From NCBI GenBank assembly GCA_003024985.2, contig PXIH01S0001966.1: 13,489 bases of DNA. One strand, given 5' to 3'. A program made the translations under genes and the position numbers. Within the stretch, counting starts at the first letter, position 1. Every line of letters begins with the position of its first letter. Of the stretch, positions 7,797 to 13,489 are shown piece by piece. This stretch comes from Euperipatoides rowelli. Lineage: Eukaryota; Onychophora; Udeonychophora; Euonychophora; Peripatopsidae. The notes beneath the pieces were generated by a model. It had not been told where the DNA came from and did no database searches. It saw nothing but the letters and a program-made list of their open reading frames with translations.

Positions 7797-7924
7797 AAAA
7801 AAATAGAAAAGTATCCAAACATTTCGACAAGTTAAACTTGCCTTCTTCAGTAGATTAGAAGTCACTGAAGAAGAAAAATTTTACTTGTCGAAATGTTTTA
7901 ATACTTTCTTAATCTATTTTTTTT
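7797..7924. repeat. Long imperfect palindrome with a 16-bp perfect core
   Basis: The left arm runs from about 7797 to 7851 and the right arm from 7864 to about 7924, with a 12-base loop. AAACATTTCGACAAGT at 7817-7832 and ACTTGTCGAAATGTTT at 7883-7898 are perfect complements. CTTCTTCAGT and ACTGAAGAAG close the loop side, and AAAAAATAGA / TCTATTTTTT the base. This looks like a hairpin MITE or the palindromic end of a larger repeat. It starts about 90 bp beyond the foldback-like element. Confidence 0.8.
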
Positions 7925-8517
7925 TTATTTTTCATTTACATTTTATTTTTCTGATTTTTAATCTTATTTGTCTGCATATTAGGCATCCATTTTTTTTTTG
8001 TTAATTTGAATTCTTTAATATTACGACTAATTTTTGAATAATAAAACACTTTTTAAAAGAATGAATTTAATCCTACTTCTAAAACTATTACTTCTAATTA
8101 AAAAAAAAAAACCTTTGAAACTTTGGTTTATTTATTGAAATTAGGGATTTTCACCTGCTTGATAATCCTCCAAATCCCTCTAAATTGTCTCATAAATAAC
8201 AATATGAATCTCAATGAGAAGCAATTCAAGTATGTATTAATTAATGCGAGTGATTGATCAGATCAAAGACTGTAAATTACTATTACATTTTTAATATCCT
8301 GTTGATGCATCCTATATTTTACCTTTCTACAAAAATGACACTTTAAAATACATGTAATCTCAAAATCACATTTATAAAAAATAAAACTCATTAAATAAAA
8401 ATAATTTTAGTGTATTACATACCGTTAATAAATTATTCAATTGTGCACAAAAAAAAGGTCGTATCTTCGGTCACTGCAGTGAATCTAAAAAGGGTACATT
8501 TGTTTCCCCTCTTGTTA

Positions 8518-8525
8518 CTTAAGTG
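8518..8525. repeat. Left target-site duplication of the hAT MITE
   Basis: CTTAAGTG, paired with CTTTAGTG at 8921-8928. Seven of eight bases agree, as expected for a hAT insertion of some age. Confidence 0.8.
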
Positions 8526-8920
8526 TAGGGGTGCCCAACCCTGTACCCGTGGGCACCATGGCACCTGTCGACCAATTTGGGCGTGCACGCTGCTGTTCGC
8601 CCACGAAACGAAAGCATGGCTCGTTAACTTGACATCACCTGGATTCCATTGATTTAGATTGTGAGTGGTAAGGCAACCAACTTTAGACAGTTGTTTTCTT
8701 GTAACTCGACTTCTTTAATTCCACCTTTTGCGCCAAGTTAACGCAGACGAACTTGAGTGCAATGCACGCAGATGGCCTTATTGAGTAGTGGTGGGGATAG
8801 TCAGAAAATTGTCTAAATACAGGCGATACAATCCAGATTATGTGTTTTTGACATCTGCGCATATATTTTCATCATTACGGGAAAATATAACAAAATATAC
8901 AAAAAGGTTATGAACCCCTG
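8526..8920. mobile_element. hAT-type MITE with 8-bp target duplication
   Basis: The left end is TAGGGGTGCCCAACC and the right end reverse-complemented is CAGGGGTTCATAACC, agreeing at 11 of 15 positions. The element is flanked by CTTAAGTG at 8518-8525 and CTTTAGTG at 8921-8928, an 8-bp target duplication with one mismatch. A CAGGGGT start and an 8-bp duplication define the Charlie/SPIN-like branch of hAT. At 395 bp with no transposase it is non-autonomous and would need a source element elsewhere in the genome. Its GC content is clearly higher than its neighbours. An 80-codon ORF at 8410-8652 crosses its left edge and is chance. Confidence 0.87.
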
Positions 8921-8928
8921 CTTTAGTG
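8921..8928. repeat. Right target-site duplication of the hAT MITE
   Basis: CTTTAGTG, the partner of CTTAAGTG at 8518-8525, directly abutting the terminal CCCCTG. Confidence 0.8.
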
Positions 8929-9852
8929 GATCAAGAAAAAATTTTACTCATGTCCAAATGTTAACATAATTCACCCAAATATCAATAACAAAGACAATCC
9001 AGTAGATTTTCATGCTCCTCCTCCAAGCTGTTATTTCACAATGCAAAGATTTTTGTACAAAAGTAGTCGTTTTTTCCCCCCATTTTAGTACGAATTAGTT
9101 AATACAGGTCTAAAATATATCAATAAACTATAAATTATAAGAAAGAACTTTTCAAATCTGCTATTTTCATCTTGAAAATGAATTATTATATCACAAATTT
9201 TACAGTGGTAGACAATAGGCGGCAATTAAGTCCACTTCTTACGGCGAAAGTTTGGTTGTAAATTTGGCATATGCGACAAGTACGGTATAACTGTGGCAGT
9301 AGATTCCTCCTAATAAAAAATACGGTACCCAACCACTAGATAATTTGACAGCTTTTTAATAAAATAAGATTCTTATTCATCTTTTTTAATTTTTTTCATC
9401 ATCAGACTTTAAAGTGTATTATTATTACTGGGTTTATTGCAAGAGCAGTTAAATACAAAATTGCATTTGGCAGTCAAATTGGGCCAATTATGCAAACTAA
9501 AAATACAATAAATAAATAATAAATTTCAGTTCAAATAATGTCTTCTTGCCCGCAAGGATGTGAAGTTATTTACAAAGCTTCCAAATTATAAGTTGATTAG
9601 AAAAAAATCCAAACAGAAGTTTATACTGTATATACAAAATTTATGAAAACATAATTTTAATCTAATCTATCCAGGTAGTTTAAATCCTGACACTTGAAAC
9701 TGCTTATTTGAAAAACGTGATAACGTTAACGATGTGAGAAATTAGCTTGATATGAAAGCCAAACATAGGATCCAAACTATCAGGAGTAAATAAAATATTC
9801 TTAAGAGGAATAAAGTCCTTATATATCACTCCTAAAGTTTAAAAAAAAATAG

Positions 9853-10008
9853 AAACATGACTTTTCAAACAGAACTATACGCCAAATCCTACTTGAAAAT
9901 AATGAAGACCCATTATGCAAAAACTACTTTGTTTCTCCAGCTCTATTACGTAGCATAAGAATCATTGTAGTCAGCAAGCTGGTACCGCATGTGAATGAAA
10001 ATTCTTAG
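9853..10008 (+). CDS. Hypothetical open frame, possibly an unrecognised exon
   Basis: A frame of 51 codons without an ATG runs from a stop at 9850 to TAG at 10006. Its residues look protein-like: Arg-Gln-Ile-Leu-Leu-Glu-Asn-Asn-Glu-Asp-Pro-Leu-Cys-Lys-Asn-Tyr-Phe-Val-Ser-Pro, then Leu-Leu-Arg-Ser-Ile-Arg-Ile-Ile-Val-Val-Ser-Lys-Leu-Val-Pro-His-Val. TTTGTTTCTCCAG at 9928-9940 is a good acceptor and GTAAGTC at 10009 a strong donor, so 9941-10008 could be an exon of 68 bp. In the only open frame, however, the exon's last codon is the stop TAG. I recognise no family. It may be a transposon fragment, a nested gene exon or chance. Confidence 0.2.
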   Translation, partial: KHDFSNRTIRQILLENNEDPLCKNYFVSPALLRSIRIIVVSKLVPHVNENS

Positions 10009-10116
10009 GTAAGTCTTTTTTCGTGTTTAAATAATAAAAAAACAAATTATAAAAAACAACAATTGTTAATATTTACAAAATAATAAAAAAAGGCTGGTGA
10101 AGTGATAAAGAATTAC

Positions 10117-10527
10117 CACCCCATCGGCCATTTTGATGACGTATATTATCAATGTTATTTCCATCTTTGTCTATTCAGTTTTCTTTTGTCAAAAAAAATG
10201 TATGTTAATTCATCAAATTTTCTTATTTCATTTGAAAAGTTGTGAAAATCTAAGTTTTATACAATGTTAGAAAATGCTGATGACATCATCTATTACATCA
10301 TCTTAAACACAAATTAAAGCAAACAGCTGGTGTTTGCTTTGATTTCTAATTAAGATGATGTCATAGATGACATATTCTTTGTTATCTATCATTGTATAAA
10401 ACTCAGATTTTCACACCTTATTAAATGAAATAATTGAATTTGATGAATTAAACATACATTTTTTTGTTAAAACAAAATTGACAAAGTTGAAAATAGCATT
10501 GATTAAACATGGCTTCATTCATTGGTG
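10117..10527. mobile_element. Hairpin MITE, nearly all inverted repeat (411 bp)
   Basis: The left arm 10117-10325 and right arm 10331-10527 are imperfect reverse complements along their whole length, with the loop GCTGG. Matching blocks include AAAGCAAACA/TGTTTGCTTT at the loop, GATGACATCATCT/AGATGATGTCAT, TTTTATACAATG/CATTGTATAAAA, GTGAAAATCT/AGATTTTCAC and AATTCATCAAATT/AATTTGATGAATT. The outer ends CACCCCATCGGCCATTTTGA and (reverse-complemented) CACCAATGAATGAAGCCATG share less. The ATGACATCAT motifs are themselves near-palindromic. I cannot assign a superfamily, and no clear target duplication is visible. Confidence 0.85.
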
Positions 10528-10783
10528 TCTGTTTCCATCAACAAATAGCTAAGTGTATAAACAATAACTTTCTTAATAGAATAAACAATTCTTTTTTAAA
10601 AAAATGTCTTCTATTCCAAATGTTTATACTGTATATTTAATTTGCTGGTGCTGACAATATTTTAGAATACGCATCTGTTATGGTTAGAGGATTGAAAGTT
10701 CTGCTTTTTCATTATGTGATCACTATGTATCCGAATAAGTGGCCATACTTAATTTCACTAATTCTGGAGACTGTTTGAAATTA

Positions 10784-10812
10784 TACGAGGCGTATTAAAA
10801 AAGTAAGTACCG
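10784..10812 (+). mobile_element. Possible mariner-like terminal repeat
   Basis: TACGAGGCGTATTAAAAAAG followed by TAAGTACC resembles the TACGAGG-YGT...AAAAAGTAA ends of several arthropod mariner lineages, preceded by a TA dinucleotide. I find no matching right end and no transposase in the window, so this would be a solo or truncated end. The call rests on motif memory. Confidence 0.35.
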
Positions 10813-10837
10813 TTTTTAAATTTTTCCATTTCAGTAT

Positions 10838-10967
10838 TTCAATCGTGATTTTACACAAGCACGCTAACTTCTTCCATTCATTGGCTAGTCACAGACTGCA
10901 TTACGACTCAATTTGAGTTTGTTTAGATTGCTTCAATCGTGATTTTACACAAGCATGCTAACTTCTT
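10838..10967 (+). repeat. 36-bp direct repeat, 94 bp apart
   Basis: Two copies of TTCAATCGTGATTTTACACA followed by AGCAYGCTAACTTCTT lie at 10838-10873 and 10932-10967. They differ at one base (C or T). They sit just inside the mariner-like end and could be subterminal repeats or a recent local duplication. Confidence 0.9.
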
Positions 10968-11851
10968 TAGGGTTTTTTATAATTTAAAGTTGGTACGGTA
11001 TTTATTATTAATTAGAAATGAACAATTTTTTATCAGAAATCTTTTTTTTTAACCTTTAAAATATTAAAGACTGATTTTAATGCATCTTTTTAAAAAAAGT
11101 ACCAGGATGCTTAAATAAAAAATACAAGGGCACCGCCCTGGTTCCACTGCACCACTGAAATACTCACCTCATCGGTCTTTAAAAAAAAAATGTGTGAGAA
11201 TGAATTAGCTGAAATAGTGACTTTTATGTTGATTGTCCAATCAATGGCCAAATACTCCCCCCTCCCAATATTTCCTAGGTTAAGGGTTAATGCTAGATTC
11301 TATTATTCATTATGACAAAACTTAGTCATCTACTGTCAATATTACATTCTAATATTTATGGATGTTATTTACCGAGAATCAAGCAATAAAAGAAGAAATC
11401 TGAGAATTATCACCATCTGTAATGAAAACTTTCTGTTTTACTGGCTTATGCTCATTAAAAATTATATTACTTCCAATCACTGAGACAAAATAAATGTTAA
11501 CAGTTAATGGGAAAAAAAGATTTTATTACAAGACATTGGGTGAAACTTGAGAATAAATAAAATTTATTTCTAGTTATTAATTTAATACAAATCTTCAATT
11601 GAAATTCTTTGCAGTTATGTGTATTTGAGATATTGTTTGGCTGCAATAAAAAAAAATAATTCAAGATTTTAAATTTGAAATCCTGTTCATTTAAATCCAA
11701 AAAAATTCCAATCTCCTAACTCTTTAAGCTTTAATTCAAATTTCAAAGAAACATCAAAAGATTAATATTCCTTATCATATTTTTTAATAAGTCATTTCAA
11801 ACTTACCTTGTAGCTCCAATGAGATTACAAATTAAGGGAAGGTATCAGTAT

Positions 11852-11968
11852 TCATTTTTGTTTGCTTTCTTTCATGTATTCCACCCATGCTCTTTCCTTC
11901 TCATACTTTTTGCCTTGGCGAGCTTTTAATCTTAACTTTTCTTCTCCCACATTCTGACTATTGCAATA
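11852..11968 (-). pseudogene. Short coding-like frame, possibly a transposon ORF remnant
   Basis: On the minus strand 38 codons between stops read Asn-Val-Gly-Glu-Glu-Lys-Leu-Arg-Leu-Lys-Ala-Arg-Gln-Gly-Lys-Lys-Tyr-Glu-Lys-Glu, then Arg-Ala-Trp-Val-Glu-Tyr-Met-Lys-Glu-Ser-Lys. The other frame just upstream reads Lys-Asn-Asp-Ile-Ala-Ile-Val-Arg-Met-Trp-Glu, as if joined by a frameshift. The charged, helix-forming composition resembles linker regions of LINE or transposase proteins, but I recognise no family. The region 11821-12040 is noticeably pyrimidine-rich on the plus strand, which alone would produce Lys/Glu/Arg-rich frames on the other strand. Confidence 0.22.
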
Positions 11969-12046
11969 TCATTCTTCACCTGTAAATTTCTTATTCTCCC
12001 CTCATCTGATACATCTTACCAGTACCTAACTATATCTAGTTCCTAA

Positions 12047-12235
12047 ATATGTATGTCTATCTATTTATCTCTCTATATCTATATGACTACATCTATCTGT
12101 GTCTATCTAGCTATCAATCTATTTTTAATTTACCTATATATCCCTCTCGCTATATATACTTTATCTATCTGTTTACAGTATATTTAGCCTATTTATCATT
12201 TTTATCTATATATCTACAGTATATTCCCTATGTTT
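12047..12235. repeat. Degenerate CTAT/ATCT simple repeat
   Basis: Runs of CTAT, TATC and ATCT with interruptions fill this stretch, for example CTATCTATTTATCTCTCTAT and TTTATCTATATATCTACAGT. The 65-codon ORF across it (12049-12246, rich in Tyr, Leu and Ser) is a product of the repeat, not a gene. Confidence 0.85.
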
Positions 12236-12517
12236 TTGTGAGCTGATTTCACATCAGAATAAAATTCTAAACTTGAATATGAAAACACACTTCAAGGATA
12301 TGGGACTTAAAGTGGTATATCAATGCCTATTGCAACTTCATTGATTGATGTATATTTTTGTAAAAAAAATGCTTGTTTAATTAATCAATTTGTTATATCG
12401 GTCCATAAATACATCAAAATTCGACTTTTATGCCAATATGTAGCAAAATATCAACCCTTCATATGACGAATTTTGGCAAAAAAAATTTGTGCCGAATCCA
12501 GTAATATTATTTGTGGT

Positions 12518-12644
12518 TGATTGGTTGTCAGATCAGACAGAAATAGGGGGCAATTCCTTTACAGACCAATCAGAATGTAGCTCAGTGATTCGAAGCTTTA
12601 TTATTTTTAATTTGCAGTCGGTGACTCGGTGGTTTTTATAAAAG
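12518..12644 (+). promoter_or_regulatory. Possible promoter-like cluster: paired CCAAT boxes and a TATA box
   Basis: TGATTGGT at 12518-12525 and its exact inverse ACCAATCA at 12565-12572 are both full NF-Y-type CCAAT boxes. TATAAAAG lies at 12637-12644, about 65 bp after the second. No coding start follows on the plus strand within reach, and in 70% AT DNA a TATA match alone means little. An inverted-repeat explanation is equally possible. Confidence 0.2.
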
Positions 12645-12992
12645 TTACTCGAAACAAGCAGGCTGAAAATAAAACTTTTAACAGGTTTTATTTGCATTAA
12701 AAAATATAATCTCTAAGAATGTTTAAGAAATATTATTAAAAACTTTGGAAATAATAGTAAACATTTTGTTCTCATCGTTCCAACTTAATAACATACAAAA
12801 GCCTTCTGGTGTTTTTTTTTCTTAAAATTGATTTCAACTTCAATCCCAAGAATTATCTCAAAATTTTATGGGTTTTATATTGATGCGAGTAAGTAACTTT
12901 TTCTCTGTTTTTTTTTTTTTTATTCAAAACTTTAAGTAATAACATCGGTTGACTATTTTTCTAAATAACGTAATGAATTCATTTCTTATCTT

Positions 12993-13075
12993 AGCTCCAT
13001 GGTCTAGCGTGATAGCATCTTGATCCCAGATATGCATTTTCCCCCAGCGAGATTTTATCTTTTAGCTACATCAAA
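12993..13075 (+). repeat. Degenerate tRNA-like segment, possible SINE remnant
   Basis: AGCTCCATGGTCTAGCGTGA then TAGCATC resembles the 5' part of a tRNA or tRNA-derived SINE, where box A reads TGGTCTAGTGGTTAGCAT. The expected box B (GGTTCGAATCC) is not present downstream, and the stretch that follows (CCCAGATATGCATTTTCCCC) does not form a cloverleaf. If real, it is a broken SINE head, not a working tRNA. Confidence 0.3.
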
Positions 13076-13377
13076 TTGACGTCAGCTCGTTGGTTTTATT
13101 TTTTTTTAAACAACGTAGAAACTTGCAAATTTTATATGTTTTAGTTTAAATTTTCCAAATTGATTAATTAAACAATATTTTTAAGTAAAACTAAACATAA
13201 ATCAATTAAAAAAAAATCATTGATAAACCACTTTAAAGTATATGCAGCTTCCAGTTAATTATGCCAAACACAATATATTTTTGTATTAACATTAATTGTA
13301 ATATGAATATTTTCTTAGCTAAAATTAGTATTAAACATAGGTAACATGGTTAGGCTATTCTTACTTTTTACACTTAC

Positions 13378-13455
13378 CAAGAAGGTCAAGTAGAGTTAGA
13401 CTAGATTTCTTGGGTTTTGGTTTAAATAAAAGCCCTGAAAACTGGGAAAAGACTG
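13378..13455 (-). CDS. Possible upstream Mctp exon, 78 bp, phase 1-1
   Basis: On the minus strand the stretch has a pyrimidine-rich acceptor ending TTTCAG, with a tandem CAGCAG (NAGNAG) arrangement, and a strong donor GTAAGTG. It leaves one base (G), which is exactly what exon 4429-4651 needs to start with Gly-Thr-Ser-Asp-Pro. The predicted 25 full codons run Val-Phe-Ser-Gln-Phe-Ser-Gly-Leu-Leu-Phe, then a Lys-Pro-Lys-Pro-Lys-Lys basic patch, then Leu-Thr-Leu-Leu-Asp-Leu-Leu. The Asp three residues before the junction Gly sits where C2A domains usually have the first calcium-binding Asp. Otherwise it does not resemble the usual C2 first strand. It could be an alternative first-strand exon, a cassette exon that can be skipped without shifting the frame, or a false positive. 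The frame also stays open upstream to the window edge. Confidence 0.4.
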
Positions 13456-13489
13456 CTGAAATATACAATATATATTTTATATCTCCATT

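Larger units (their letters stand above)
4652..13377 (-). other. Large presumed Mctp intron filled with repeats
   Basis: If 13378-13455 is a true exon, this is a single intron of about 8.7 kb. If not, it is at least that long, because I find no C2 first-strand exon inside it. I looked on the minus strand for Asp-x-x-Gly ending at a GTAAG donor, and only 13378 fits. It holds the foldback-like element, a palindrome, a hAT MITE, a hairpin MITE, a mariner-like end, a simple repeat and a tRNA-like fragment. Stretches in which I see nothing specific are 8929-9850, 10528-10783, 10968-11851, 12236-12517 and 13076-13377. These are AT-rich with only chance ORFs. Confidence 0.5.

Noticed and set aside
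7622-7858. 78-codon plus-strand ORF
   Set aside because: It spans the foldback right end and the first arm of the 7797-7924 palindrome, so it is assembled by chance from two repeats.
8410-8652. 80-codon plus-strand ORF
   Set aside because: It crosses the left boundary of the hAT MITE and its target duplication.
11150-11180. Minus-strand GTGAGT donor after ACCGATGAG near 11168 as a Mctp exon
   Set aside because: Only nine bases separate the AAAG acceptor-like site from the donor, and no C2 residues are encoded.
11497-11700. 67-codon minus-strand ORF
   Set aside because: Composition is what AT-rich DNA gives by chance (Phe, Asn, Lys, Ile) and no motif is recognisable.
12049-12246. 65-codon Tyr/Leu/Ser-rich ORF as a membrane peptide
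   Set aside because: The composition follows directly from the TATC/CTAT simple repeat.
12578-12593. TAGCTCAGTGATTCGAA looks like tRNA box A followed by box B
   Set aside because: The two boxes touch with no anticodon arm between them, and no cloverleaf can be drawn, so it is not a tRNA gene.

Overview
This is AT-rich eukaryotic DNA, most likely from an arthropod. The reasons are a split gene with canonical GT/AG introns, a decayed RTE-clade LINE of the type common in insects, crustaceans and chelicerates, and a dense load of small non-autonomous DNA transposons. I cannot name the species. Nothing looks prokaryotic: there are no operons, no long ORFs and no ribosome-binding sites.

The only gene I recognise is on the minus strand. 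It is Mctp, the multiple C2 and transmembrane domain protein, represented by the first C2 domain. Exon 4429-4651 encodes most of C2A and joins in perfect phase to exon 2906-3014, which finishes the domain. The junction recreates the conserved Leu-Glu-Leu-Asp-Arg-Thr-Thr stretch. A third possible exon at 13378-13455 is phase-compatible but not recognisable. The rest of Mctp (the other C2 domains and the membrane segments) would lie beyond position 1. The start of the gene would lie beyond position 13489. Most of the window is therefore intron, about 8.7 kb of it between 4652 and 13377.

Layout from left to right. 12-331 is a possible TTAA-flanked MITE. About 800-1470 is a dead RTE LINE 3' end on the plus strand. 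1994-2280 holds a weak inverted repeat enclosing a tiny ORF. 2906-3014 is an Mctp exon. 3564-3846 holds a possible pogo/Tigger-like remnant and a stem-loop. 4429-4651 is an Mctp exon. 4868-7708 is the most striking object, a foldback-like element of about 2.84 kb. Its two inverted arms are each built from 4-5 tandem units of about 107-135 bp and surround a 1.5 kb core. That core carries its own nested structure: a possible TTAA element, a 190-bp tandem repeat and paired palindromes.

To the right of it, 7797-7924 is a long palindrome. 8526-8920 is a well-supported hAT MITE with an 8-bp target duplication. 9853-10008 is a small unexplained open frame that looks spliced. 10117-10527 is a near full-length hairpin MITE. 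10784-10967 is a mariner-like end plus a 36-bp direct repeat. 11852-11968 is a short coding-like frame on the minus strand. 12047-12235 is a decayed TATC/CTAT simple repeat. 12518-12644 has CCAAT and TATA motifs. 12993-13075 is a degenerate tRNA-like segment.

The biology is an ordinary calcium-sensor gene whose introns have been colonised repeatedly by small DNA transposons. The foldback-like structure is the best candidate for something not yet described.
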